Shown: positions 1 to 6,203 of the stretch, in pieces
Layout: each line of letters opens with the position of its first letter
Position numbering within the stretch: position 1 is the stretch's first letter
Translations under genes and position numbers: made by a program
Assembly (NCBI GenBank): GCA_021160785.1
Contig: JAGHBX010000345.1
Location: 1 to 11,438, forward strand
Length of the DNA stretch: 11,438 bases
From: Planctomycetota bacterium
GTDB lineage: Bacteria; Planctomycetota; Phycisphaerae; Sedimentisphaerales; Anaerohalosphaeraceae
Direction of reading: 5' to 3'
The notes under the pieces: model-generated
Told to the model about the DNA's origin: nothing
What the model saw: only the letters and a program-made list of their open reading frames with translations
The model's database searches: none

Positions 1-460
1 CCCGAGGGTCGCGCGCCGGGTGTTCCGGCCCGATGTTCAACGCGACGAAGTTGTGCCACTCATCCTCCACCTCTGGCCCATACGCGATCCCGAACCCCAT
101 CCGCCCGAATATCTCGAGCAGTTCGCTTACCGTCTGGCTGATGATATGACTCCTGCCGAAGCGCACCTCCGTGGCGGGCAGCGTAACATCCACAAGCGGT
201 TCGACGCGTACGCCGGCGACTGCGAGCTTTTCCTTAAGCGCATCGTAAACCGCCGCGACCTCGGTCTTGATCTTATTGGCAAGCTGGCCACCCTCGCGTC
301 GCTGTTCGGCGGGCAACTTACCGATCCCGCGCAGCATCTGCGTGATTTTGCCCTTGCTGCCCAGGAATGCAATCCTAAACTCCTCGAGCCGGGCGCTGCT
401 GTCTATCTCCTTGAGGGTCTCCAGGGCCTCCGAGGCGATCTTTTCAAATTTGTCTAACAT
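1..460 (-). CDS. pheS: Phenylalanyl-tRNA synthetase alpha subunit, partial (C-terminal part beyond left edge)
   Basis: PheS is the catalytic alpha subunit of the alpha2beta2 enzyme that charges tRNA-Phe with phenylalanine in the cytoplasm. Reading leftward from the ATG at 460-458 gives 153 open residues to the window edge. Residues 1-85 are highly charged and helical, as in the N-terminal coiled-coil arm that contacts tRNA. The class II catalytic domain begins near residue 100, with GPEVEDEWHNF (128-138) and the diagnostic HPARD (147-151). The gene lies 23 bases after the rplT stop, the usual place for pheS. An in-frame ATG also exists at 472-470, but the start at 460 has a GAGGG Shine-Dalgarno about 5 bases upstream, whereas the upstream ATG has none. 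More than half of the protein, including motifs 2 and 3, lies outside the window. Identification is secure; the exact start is less so. Confidence 0.95.
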   Translation of the reverse strand, partial: MLDKFEKIASEALETLKEIDSSARLEEFRIAFLGSKGKITQMLRGIGKLPAEQRREGGQLANKIKTEVAAVYDALKEKLAVAGVRVEPLVDVTLPATEVRFGRSHIISQTVSELLEIFGRMGFGIAYGPEVEDEWHNFVALNIGPEHPARDPR

Positions 461-483
461 GGCCGCCCTCATAAAGGGAAATG

Positions 484-837
484 TCAAAGGGCCGCTTTGG
501 CCTTTTCAACAATCGCGTCGAATGCCGCAGGGTCGGCAATCGCAATCTCGCTGAGCATCTTGCGATTCAGCTCGATCTGCGCCTTCTTGCAGCCGTTGAT
601 GAACTGACTGTAGCGGATATCGCGCTCGCCGCAGGCGGCACTGATGCGAATAATCCACAGCCCACGGTAGTCCCTCTTCTTGAGTTTGCGACCGACGCGT
701 GCGTTGACATCGGCGCGGACACGGGCTTCTTTCGCCATGCGAAACTGGCTGCTCGTCTGCCCACGGTAGCCCTTGACCGCCTTGAGAATCCGCTTTTTCG
801 CCTGGCGCCTTGCGGGGCCTTTTCTTACTCTTGGCAT
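484..837 (-). CDS. rplT: 50S ribosomal protein L20
   Basis: L20 binds 23S rRNA early in assembly of the large ribosomal subunit; in several bacteria it also represses its own operon. The 117-residue product has the normal family length. Its very basic N-terminus (MPRVRKGPARRQAKKRILK) leads to KGYRGQTSSQFRMAKEA, and the globular C-terminal domain contains RDYRGLWIIRISAA, the SQFINGCKKA segment and the terminal DPAAFDAIVEKAKAAL, all characteristic of L20. The ATG at 837-835 is preceded by AAAGGA with about 9 bases of spacing. The gene lies 81 bases after rpmI and 23 bases before pheS, so all three probably share the promoter at 1170-1198. A GC-rich inverted repeat lies between rpmI and rplT. 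Confidence 0.98.
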   Translation of the reverse strand: MPRVRKGPARRQAKKRILKAVKGYRGQTSSQFRMAKEARVRADVNARVGRKLKKRDYRGLWIIRISAACGERDIRYSQFINGCKKAQIELNRKMLSEIAIADPAAFDAIVEKAKAAL

Positions 838-870
838 ATCAGCTTTCCTTTCTTCGAATTGACTATTTAC

Positions 871-905
871 CCCGCTGCGGCAGCTGATGGGAGCCGGGAA
901 GCGGG
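871..905 (-). repeat. Inverted repeat between rpmI and rplT
   Basis: CCCGCT at one end and AGCGGG at the other can form a 6-bp stem around a 23-base loop that itself contains short complementary pieces (CGGC/GCCG). It fills much of the 81-base gap between rpmI and rplT. No T-run follows, so it is not a rho-independent terminator. It could stabilise mRNA or be an L20 binding structure, but nothing in the sequence proves this. Confidence 0.35.
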
Positions 906-918
906 TAATCGATTTGTC

Positions 919-1113
919 TTACTTGCCAAGCAGGCTCTTGGCGGTCTTGCCGAGCGACCCGCCCAAAATGCTCGAACCCGCGATGCGTCGCCGGCGTTTG
1001 GAGTTCTTGGTGCTCATGAGATGGCTTCCAAAGCTCCGTCTGCGTTTGACCTTGCCGGTCCCCGTCAGCTTGACCCGCTTCTTTAAGCCCTTATGTGTCT
1101 TCTGCTTAGGCAT
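919..1113 (-). CDS. rpmI: 50S ribosomal protein L35
   Basis: L35 is a small structural protein of the large ribosomal subunit. The 64-residue product is the usual length. It begins MPKQKTHKGLKKR, followed by TGTGKVKRRRSFGSHLMSTKNSKRRRR, the strongly basic signature of the family; the C-terminus (IAGSSILGGSLGKTAKSLLGK) is less conserved. The ATG at 1113-1111 has an AAGGA ribosome-binding site about 7 bases upstream. The gene is the first of the rpmI-rplT-pheS unit, with its own promoter about 57 bases upstream and a hairpin that ends the preceding infC transcript. Confidence 0.97.
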   Translation of the reverse strand: MPKQKTHKGLKKRVKLTGTGKVKRRRSFGSHLMSTKNSKRRRRIAGSSILGGSLGKTAKSLLGK

Positions 1114-1150
1114 AGTTTATCCTTCTTGAGCATACATATCGCTAATACAT

Positions 1151-1160
1151 TCAAATTTGA
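1151..1160. repeat. 10-bp perfect palindrome in the rpmI leader
   Basis: TCAAATTTGA reads the same on both strands and lies just downstream of the predicted -10 box of rpmI, within the inferred 5' leader. It could be an operator half or a chance AT-rich palindrome; no second copy was noticed nearby. Confidence 0.25.
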
Positions 1161-1169
1161 GAATCGCTT

Positions 1170-1198
1170 ACTATATACAATGCCCCCGCATGGGTCAA
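1170..1198 (-). promoter_or_regulatory. Sigma-70 type promoter of rpmI-rplT-pheS
   Basis: On the minus strand, TTGACC (1198-1193) is followed by a 17-base spacer and TATAGT (1175-1170), one mismatch from consensus in each box. Transcription would begin near 1163, giving a leader of about 50 bases before the rpmI ATG at 1113. It lies directly downstream of the infC terminator-like hairpin, which supports an independent transcription unit. Confidence 0.75.
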
Positions 1199-1218
1199 AT
1201 GCTTTTTTGCGATTCACG

Positions 1219-1255
1219 AAAAAAATGTCGATGTGCCGGATTGTGGACCCGGCAC
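1219..1255 (-). terminator. Terminator-like hairpin after infC
   Basis: On the minus strand GTGCCGG and CCGGCAC form a perfect 7-bp stem around a 9-base loop (extendable by a G-U and a U-A pair). A run of seven T follows after about 7 bases. The gap between stem and T-run is longer than in a textbook rho-independent terminator, so read-through is possible. It lies 85 bases after the infC stop and just before the rpmI promoter. Confidence 0.65.
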
Positions 1256-1340
1256 GGTGCAATCAGGTCTCTGCGTGAACACCCCGCCCGTCACAACCTC
1301 CCGGTCCGTTGTACACCCCCGCCGAAAGCGTATTCGACGG

Positions 1341-1850
1341 CTATTTCGGCGCCATAACCATCGTCATTCGGCGACCAAGTTTCTTAGGTTCCCGCTCCAT
1401 TTTCCCCACCTCATTGAGGCTCTCGATAATCTCGTTGAACATCTCGAAGCCGTGGTCAAGGTGCATCATCTCACGTCCGCGGAACATGATGGTAAACTGG
1501 ACTTTGTGCCCCTTTTCGAGAAATTTGGAGGCGTGATTCACCTTGATATTGCGGTCATGGTCGTCAATTTTCGGCCTGAAGCGGATTTCCTTGAGCGTGA
1601 CCGAATGCTGCTTCTTGTGGTTCTGCTTCGTCTTCCTCTTCTGTTCATACAGCCACTTGCCGAAATCCATGATCCGGCAGACGGGCGGCTCGGCGTTGGG
1701 CGAGACTTCCACCAGGTCCATACTCACCTGGCGTGCCTTCGCCAGTGCCTCATGCGTTTCAATTATACCAAGCTGGTTGTTTGATTCGTCAATCAGCCGA
1801 ACCGGGCTGACGCGAATTCTGTCATTTACTCTGAATTGCTGCTTACCGAT
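1341..1850 (-). CDS. infC: Translation initiation factor IF-3, non-canonical ATC start
   Basis: IF-3 binds the 30S subunit, prevents premature joining of the subunits and proofreads the start codon and initiator tRNA. The N-terminal domain begins at NDRIRVSPVRLIDE (residues 9-22) and is followed by LGIIETHEALAKARQ; the C-terminal domain contains KEIRFRPKIDDHD, NHASKFLEKGHKVQF and FRGREMMHLDHGFEMF. No ATG or GTG stands far enough upstream: the first GTG (1727) would delete 41 conserved residues. The frame is closed by TAA at 1856-1854. Between it and the conserved start the only plausible initiation codon is ATC at 1850-1848, placed 5 bases after AAGGTGAT, a strong Shine-Dalgarno. This gives 169 residues, close to the usual length. 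The E. coli gene uses AUU and is autoregulated through it, so similar control is likely here. It follows thrS by 68 bases without a clear terminator. Confidence 0.95.
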   Translation of the reverse strand: MGKQQFRVNDRIRVSPVRLIDESNNQLGIIETHEALAKARQVSMDLVEVSPNAEPPVCRIMDFGKWLYEQKRKTKQNHKKQHSVTLKEIRFRPKIDDHDRNIKVNHASKFLEKGHKVQFTIMFRGREMMHLDHGFEMFNEIIESLNEVGKMEREPKKLGRRMTMVMAPK

Positions 1851-1855
1851 CGCTT

Positions 1856-1863
1856 ATCACCTT
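1856..1863 (-). promoter_or_regulatory. Ribosome binding site that decides the infC ATC start
   Basis: AAGGTGAT on the minus strand matches the complement of the 16S rRNA 3' end over seven to eight bases. It stands 5 bases before the ATC at 1850. It also contains the in-frame region of the upstream TAA stop, so no start further upstream is possible. Confidence 0.75.
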
Positions 1864-1918
1864 GCCTTTCTTAAAAAAAATAATAAATGCCGCACCGCCC
1901 AACAGCGACCCGGGCTTT

Positions 1919-3847
1919 CTACTCAAACGCCAGTTCCAATGATTTATCGTCAATTTTTGCGTGTGCTATAGCAATAAATTGCTCCACACCGACGGAAGTC
2001 GTCTCTCTCCGTCCGCGCCACCTGGCGCTGACGGTATCGCTCTCGGATTCTTTCGGACCTACCACAAGCATATACGGGACCTTGTCGGAATGGGTTTTTG
2101 CAATTTTTGCCCCTATTTTTTCGCCGCTTACGTCCACGCCGCACCGCAAACCCGCATTTTTGAGCCGTTTGCACACATCCACCGCATAATCGCTGGTTTT
2201 CTCGCTGATAGCAAGCACCCGCATCTGCTCGGGCGCAAGCCAGAGCGGCATATTCCCGCCGTAATGCTCGATCAGTATCCCCATAAATCGCTCTAACGAC
2301 CCTAAGATCGCACGGTGGATCATGACGGGCGTCTTTTCGGTATTATCCTTGTCGCTGTAGACAAGGCCGAAACGCTCGGGCATCGAAAAATCAAGCTGGA
2401 TAGTTCCCAACTGCCAGGATCGCTTCAGACAGTCTTCAATGTGGAAGTCAATCTTGGGCCCATAGAACGCACCGTCGCCGGGGTTGAGCTGGTAGTCAAT
2501 TCCCTTCTGCTCTAAAGCATTGGCGAGCGCCTGTGTGGCCACTTCCCATATTTCATCGGAACCTATTCGCTTTTCAGGCTTGGTTGACAACTCAATATGG
2601 TAGTCGTCAAAACCAAACGCCTTATACAGTTCCATCACAAGGTCTATCACGCCGACGATCTCGCTTTCGATCTGCTCGGGCGTGCAGAAAATATGTGCAT
2701 CGTCCTGGGTAAACTGCCTGACGCGAACCAGCCCGTGCATCTGGCCGCTGGGCTCGTATCGATGAACCAGCCCCAACTCGGCCATGCGAATCGGAAACTC
2801 GCGATACGAGTGCCTCGTGGACTTGTAGATCAGCAGCCCACCCGGACAGTTCATCGGCTTGATCGCATAGTTGATCCCGTCGACCATCGTGAAGTACATG
2901 TTCTCCTTGTAGTTGTCCCAATGCCCGCTGCGGTGCCACAACTCCTCGTTTAGAATGATCGGCGTCTTGACCTCCTCGTAGTCGTACTTGCGGTGCACGC
3001 TCCGCCAAAAGTCAATGATCTCGTTCCAGATAATCATGCCCTTGGCATGCAAAAACGCAAAGCCGGGTCCCTCGTCGTGAAAACTGAACAGGTCCATCTG
3101 CCTGCCCAAAAGACGATGGTCGCGTTTCTTGGCTTCTTCGAGCAGCCGCAGGTGCTCGTTGAGTTCCTTCTTGTTCCGCCATGCGGTGCCGTAGACACGC
3201 TGCAGCATCTTCTGGCTGGCATCGCCGTGCCAGTACGCGCCGGCGACGGACATGACCTTGAACGCTTTGCGGTCAATCCTGCCGGTGCTGGGCACGTGCG
3301 GCCCTTTACACAGGTCCTGAAAACCGTTGGCGCCGTGCGAGTAGAAGCTGATGGTTTCGCCGTCAGCCCGCTGGATGTTATCGCTCTTATAGCGATCACC
3401 GGCCATTTTTTCGAGCGCTTCGGTACGGCTCATCTCGACTCGCTCAAACGGGGTATCGGCTGCAATGATCTCGCTCATTTTCTGCTCGATACGCTGAAAA
3501 TCCTCCGGCCGAATCGGCTCATCGAGATCGAGGTCGTAATAGAACCCGTCGCGCACGGCCGGACCGTAAACCAGCTTCGCCTCCGGCCAGAGGCTGCAGA
3601 TGGCTTCGGCCATGATATGGGCACAACTGTGGCGCAGGATGTCCAGTCCTTCGTCGTCTTTCGATGTGATTATTTCCAGGTTTGCGTCGTCGGTGATCTG
3701 CGTCGACAGATCCACCGACTCGCCGTTTAAGCGACCCGCGATGGCAGCCTTTGCAAGCCCCGGGCCGATCTGCTCGGCAATGTCTCTTACCGTTGCCCTT
3801 TCGGCAGCCTCAAGAACGCTGCCGTCAGGAAGTTGAACTTTACTCAT
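1919..3847 (-). CDS. thrS: Threonyl-tRNA synthetase
   Basis: ThrRS charges tRNA-Thr with threonine and edits mis-charged Ser-tRNA-Thr. The 642-residue protein is full length and has all four domains. The N-terminal TGS domain covers about residues 1-62. The editing domain has HSCAH (His73, His77) and CKGPH (Cys180, His184). The class II catalytic core has MNCPGG (Cys334), the motif 2 region RYEPSGQMHGLVRVRQFTQDDAH with His385, and motif 3 HRAILGSLERF with His511; Cys334, His385 and His511 are the expected zinc ligands, at the same numbers as in the E. coli enzyme. The anticodon-binding domain starts near PLWLAPEQMRVLAIS. The ATG at 3847-3845 has only a weak GGA ribosome-binding site. A perfect-consensus promoter lies about 40 bases upstream. 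It heads the translation gene block and probably co-transcribes infC. Confidence 0.99.
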   Translation of the reverse strand: MSKVQLPDGSVLEAAERATVRDIAEQIGPGLAKAAIAGRLNGESVDLSTQITDDANLEIITSKDDEGLDILRHSCAHIMAEAICSLWPEAKLVYGPAVRDGFYYDLDLDEPIRPEDFQRIEQKMSEIIAADTPFERVEMSRTEALEKMAGDRYKSDNIQRADGETISFYSHGANGFQDLCKGPHVPSTGRIDRKAFKVMSVAGAYWHGDASQKMLQRVYGTAWRNKKELNEHLRLLEEAKKRDHRLLGRQMDLFSFHDEGPGFAFLHAKGMIIWNEIIDFWRSVHRKYDYEEVKTPIILNEELWHRSGHWDNYKENMYFTMVDGINYAIKPMNCPGGLLIYKSTRHSYREFPIRMAELGLVHRYEPSGQMHGLVRVRQFTQDDAHIFCTPEQIESEIVGVIDLVMELYKAFGFDDYHIELSTKPEKRIGSDEIWEVATQALANALEQKGIDYQLNPGDGAFYGPKIDFHIEDCLKRSWQLGTIQLDFSMPERFGLVYSDKDNTEKTPVMIHRAILGSLERFMGILIEHYGGNMPLWLAPEQMRVLAISEKTSDYAVDVCKRLKNAGLRCGVDVSGEKIGAKIAKTHSDKVPYMLVVGPKESESDTVSARWRGRRETTSVGVEQFIAIAHAKIDDKSLELAFE

Positions 3848-3886
3848 TTATCATTCCAGACAATATCAAAGAAACCTACGCCATTA

Positions 3887-3914
3887 ATTATAAGACCCTT
3901 TCACAGAATGTCAA
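3887..3914 (-). promoter_or_regulatory. Perfect-consensus sigma-70 promoter of thrS
   Basis: On the minus strand TTGACA (3914-3909) and TATAAT (3892-3887) are both exact consensus hexamers, separated by 16 bases. The -35 box contains the TGA stop codon of the upstream phosphatase gene. Transcription would begin near 3880, leaving a leader of only about 33 bases before the thrS ATG, too short for a T-box or a tRNA-like operator. Confidence 0.85.
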
Positions 3915-4558
3915 GCCACCAAATCCAATATTTCGCGCGGCGAATCAATGATTATATGGGCGCCGGCGGCTTTGAGTTCGTCCCTTCCGCGAAAACCCCA
4001 CGCCGCCCCGATCGAGCGTATCCCGGCGGCTAAGGCAGTCTTGATATCCACAGCACTGTCACCGACAAAGACAAGATCGTCCGATGTAAGTCCCATCGAC
4101 TCGACAATCCCCAGCGTCGTGCCGGGATCGGGCTTTATCAGCCGGTCCTGGGCCGCTCCGATGACAGATTCAAATGCGCCGGTCCCGAAAAAGTGCTCGA
4201 CGATCCGCCCGGCGACAACCTGATCCTTATTCGTCAGCACCGCCAATCGGATGCCCTTTTGGCGCAGTTGCGTTACAGTCTCGCCCATGCCGTCGTATAA
4301 CCTGCTGTACTTAAAGCAGTTATCGCGATAGTACTCTCTGGTCAAAGCCAAAAGCTTTTCAGCGAGGTCCTGCCGGTCAGCCGGCAGCGCCCGCTCGGCA
4401 AACCGTTTCGCCCCGTTGCCGATCATCATTTTGCACGCCTGCGCACTGTGCTCCGGCAGCGAAAAATGCCCCAGGGCGGCATTGATCGCGGCTGTCAAGT
4501 CCTCTAAAGTATTGACCAGGGTCCCATCCAGATCAAATATCACCGCTCGATTGGGCAT
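3911..4558 (-). CDS. HAD-family hydrolase, probable phosphoglycolate phosphatase
   Basis: The 215-residue protein is a haloacid dehalogenase superfamily phosphatase of the Gph/PGPase type, which hydrolyses small phosphate esters such as 2-phosphoglycolate in the cytoplasm. All four HAD motifs are visible: DLDGT with nucleophile Asp9 and acid/base Asp11; LTNK with Thr109; Lys142 in IKPDPG; and VGDSAVD with Asp167 and Asp171. The insertion between motifs I and II is a helical cap (about residues 16-85) as in C1-cap PGPases; the IGNGAKRF segment (46-53) fits this subgroup. Start ATG at 4558-4556 with AAGAGG 6 bases upstream. It is the first minus-strand gene after a divergent promoter pair, and its stop codon is embedded in the thrS promoter. 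Substrate is not provable from sequence: a pyrophosphatase PpaX or another sugar-phosphate phosphatase is possible. Confidence 0.9.
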   Translation of the reverse strand: MPNRAVIFDLDGTLVNTLEDLTAAINAALGHFSLPEHSAQACKMMIGNGAKRFAERALPADRQDLAEKLLALTREYYRDNCFKYSRLYDGMGETVTQLRQKGIRLAVLTNKDQVVAGRIVEHFFGTGAFESVIGAAQDRLIKPDPGTTLGIVESMGLTSDDLVFVGDSAVDIKTALAAGIRSIGAAWGFRGRDELKAAGAHIIIDSPREILDLVA

Positions 4559-4589
4559 ATATAACCTCTTGTCCTATAGAAACTTACGT

Positions 4590-4617
4590 ATAATAGCCCG
4601 CCCATTGTCAAAGTCAA
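4590..4617 (-). promoter_or_regulatory. Sigma-70 type promoter of the HAD phosphatase gene
   Basis: On the minus strand TTGACT (4617-4612), 16 bases, then TATTAT (4595-4590). A second overlapping TTGACA follows directly after TTGACT but is too close to the -10 box. The predicted start near 4583 gives a leader of about 25 bases. It is divergent from the FHA gene promoter, about 43 bases away. Confidence 0.6.
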
Positions 4618-4659
4618 GACCCCATTTTACAAATTTTACCGATTCTTCTGGCGTATTTC

Positions 4660-4688
4660 TTGCCAAATCCCACCTTGCCGGATATAAT
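4660..4688 (+). promoter_or_regulatory. Sigma-70 type promoter of the FHA-sigma operon
   Basis: TTGCCA (4660-4665) and TATAAT (4683-4688) are separated by the optimal 17 bases; the -10 box is exact and the -35 box has one mismatch. Transcription would begin near 4695, about 33 bases before the ATG at 4728. This suggests that the operon is transcribed by the housekeeping sigma factor and not, or not only, by its own sigma factor. Confidence 0.75.
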
Positions 4689-4727
4689 AGTTGTAGCGAT
4701 TATGCGTCTTTTGGAAGGAGCAAAGGA

Positions 4728-5234
4728 ATGAATGCAAACCTGGTCCTTTTGAAAAACAACGGCACGACAAAGACTTTCCCGCTGCCGGGCAGCGTGACCG
4801 TGGTCGGAAGACAGCAGGAATGCGATCTCTGCATTCCGCTGATGGTGGTATCGAGAAAGCACTGTGAGATTAACCATGACGGCGGCGTCCTTCGCGTTCG
4901 CGATCTCGGCTCGCGAAATGGCACGCTGGTCAACGGCAAAAAGATTGCCGACGCCGTGCTCAATGCTGGCGACACTCTGCATATCGGCCCGGTCTCGTTT
5001 GCTATCCAGTTTGACGGCGTCCCGGCGGAACCCATCGGGCCGGAGTCGGCGTCGTCGGTCCCTGCAACCGGCTCGCCCGAACCCGAATATCACCCCGGCG
5101 ACGGTATAGGCGACCTGGACGAAACTAACGATCTTGGCGCCGTTGAAGATGTCGGCACGGTCGAGGATGACGATATCCTTGAGATCATGGAGGCCGTTGC
5201 AGAAAACGGCGACGAGGACGAAGCGCCCTCATGA
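4728..5234 (+). CDS. FHA-domain protein with acidic C-terminal tail
   Basis: Forkhead-associated domains bind phosphothreonine peptides and usually act in Ser/Thr kinase signalling. In this 168-residue cytoplasmic protein the FHA domain covers about residues 5-100 and has the full recognition set: Gly27-Arg28 (VVGRQQECDL), Ser42 and His45 (VSRKHCEI), and LGSRNGTLVNG with Asn64-Gly65-Thr66 and Asn69-Gly70. The last 70 or so residues are low-complexity and acidic: 22 Asp/Glu and no Lys or Arg. The tail could contact a basic partner such as the next gene product. The start at 4728 is chosen because GGAAGGAG stands 7 bases upstream and the promoter lies between it and the longer open frame, which would otherwise reach 4416. 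Its end overlaps the sigma factor start by 4 bases (ATGA), which suggests translational coupling. No kinase domain is encoded in the window. Confidence 0.93.
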   Translation: MNANLVLLKNNGTTKTFPLPGSVTVVGRQQECDLCIPLMVVSRKHCEINHDGGVLRVRDLGSRNGTLVNGKKIADAVLNAGDTLHIGPVSFAIQFDGVPAEPIGPESASSVPATGSPEPEYHPGDGIGDLDETNDLGAVEDVGTVEDDDILEIMEAVAENGDEDEAPS

Positions 5235-6142
5235 GCGGGATAGGCGAGGCGGAACAGTATCTTCTCAAACAGATTCGCCGCGGCGACGAGCAGGCGTGGG
5301 AGAGATTCGTCAAGCGGTATCGCGGCAGGCTGTTAAGCTTTGCGCAGGTGAAGCTTCGCCAGCGTGCCGACGCCGAGGACCTCGTTCAGGATACGTTCGT
5401 GGCGTTTGTGGCGGGGCTTGTCAACTGTCGTGGCGAGTCGAGTCTGGAGACTTATCTTTTTACGATTCTTCGACACAAGATCATCAATCTGTACCGCAGT
5501 GCGCATACGCGGCGCACCTGTCTGATTCAGGATGTGTACAAATCGCTGCGGACCGACGACGGCGGTTCGGATGTGTATGAGTATTTGGCCTCGGATGAGG
5601 CGACGGCCAGCGTCTACGCGCGGCGCGACGAGCGGAGCGACCTTCTTCGTCAGTCGCTTGCCGAGGCGTTGGGCTCGCTGGTGGACGGATATAAGAAGGA
5701 CCCCAACTTCCGAGACCTGGAAATTGTCGAGTTGCTCTTCTATTGCCAGCTTGCAAACCGCGACATTGCAAAGATCATCGACGTCAACGATAAGAACATT
5801 GCGGTGATCAAGCATCGCTGTATCAAGCAGGTCCGCAAGCATGTTGCCCGATGCAGTGATTTATCGGGATCGGACGACGAGCATTTCGAGGATTTGCTGA
5901 CGCAGGTGTGGGAGGCGGGTCGGCTTAGCTGTCCGAAGCGCAGCACCATCGGCGCTTATCTGCTCGAGACGCTGGATGAGGGCTGGTATGATTACGTCGA
6001 TTTTCACATCAATACGTTGGGCTGTCAGTTTTGCCGCGCGAACCTGGATGACCTGAAACGTCAGACCACCGAAGACGAATCGCAGCGTATCCAGGCCCGT
6101 ATTATGGAGTCGACGGTGGGCTTTCTCCACAAGCCCCGATGA
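5231..6142 (+). CDS. ECF-type RNA polymerase sigma factor with C-terminal Cys/His (anti-sigma-like) motif
   Basis: This 303-residue protein belongs to the sigma-70 family, ECF-like, and would direct RNA polymerase to a special promoter set. Region 2 covers about residues 9-92: GDEQAWERFVKRY, the core-binding DAEDLVQDTFVAF (47-59) and ETYLFTILRHKIINLYR. A long charged linker follows (about 93-160), then region 4 with a helix-turn-helix at about 161-205 (LANRDIAKIIDVNDKNIAVIKHRCIKQVRKHV). The extra C-terminal part contains Cys234 (SCPKRSTIGAYLLETL), His259, Cys265 and Cys268 (FHINTLGCQFCRANLDDL). This resembles the HxxxCxxC zinc anti-sigma motif, but with five residues between His and Cys. Typical ECF factors have about 170-200 residues, so about 100 are additional. 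Its ATG overlaps the FHA stop, which makes the two a likely functional pair. No separate anti-sigma gene follows. Confidence 0.9.
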   Translation: MSGIGEAEQYLLKQIRRGDEQAWERFVKRYRGRLLSFAQVKLRQRADAEDLVQDTFVAFVAGLVNCRGESSLETYLFTILRHKIINLYRSAHTRRTCLIQDVYKSLRTDDGGSDVYEYLASDEATASVYARRDERSDLLRQSLAEALGSLVDGYKKDPNFRDLEIVELLFYCQLANRDIAKIIDVNDKNIAVIKHRCIKQVRKHVARCSDLSGSDDEHFEDLLTQVWEAGRLSCPKRSTIGAYLLETLDEGWYDYVDFHINTLGCQFCRANLDDLKRQTTEDESQRIQARIMESTVGFLHKPR

Positions 6143-6203
6143 AATTTGTGTATAGAGGATTTACGGTTACAGGTGTTTTATGCGGTTTGAAAGGGGAGCA
6201 ACC

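Noticed and set aside
20..457. Plus-strand open frame of 145 codons at the left edge
   Set aside because: It is the antisense shadow of pheS; the minus strand there encodes an unmistakable PheS N-terminus with GPEVEDEWHNF and HPARD.
1293..1312. Inverted repeat ACAAC/GTTGT after infC
   Set aside because: Five base pairs without a T-run; easily due to chance.
1864..1918. Rho-independent terminator between thrS and infC
   Set aside because: A T-rich run (T8 on the minus strand) is present, but the preceding GCCC/GGGC stem has only 4 bp and is about 18 bases away, so co-transcription of thrS and infC is more likely.
2993..3730. Plus-strand open frame of 245 codons
   Set aside because: It lies completely inside thrS on the other strand, has no ribosome-binding site and no recognisable motif.
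3848..3910. T-box, or a tRNA-like operator controlling thrS
   Set aside because: The leader from the predicted start is only about 33 bases and contains no hairpin able to imitate a tRNA.
4416..4727. N-terminal extension of the FHA protein by 104 residues
   Set aside because: The extension covers the antisense of the phosphatase gene and both promoters; the ATG at 4728 has a strong ribosome-binding site and begins directly at the FHA fold.
5333..5842. Minus-strand open frame of 169 codons within the sigma factor gene
   Set aside because: Antisense shadow of a gene with clear sigma region 2 and 4 motifs.
6143..6203. Separate promoter for the POTRA gene
   Set aside because: No pair of -35 and -10 boxes with acceptable spacing was found; a promoter of an alternative sigma factor cannot be excluded.
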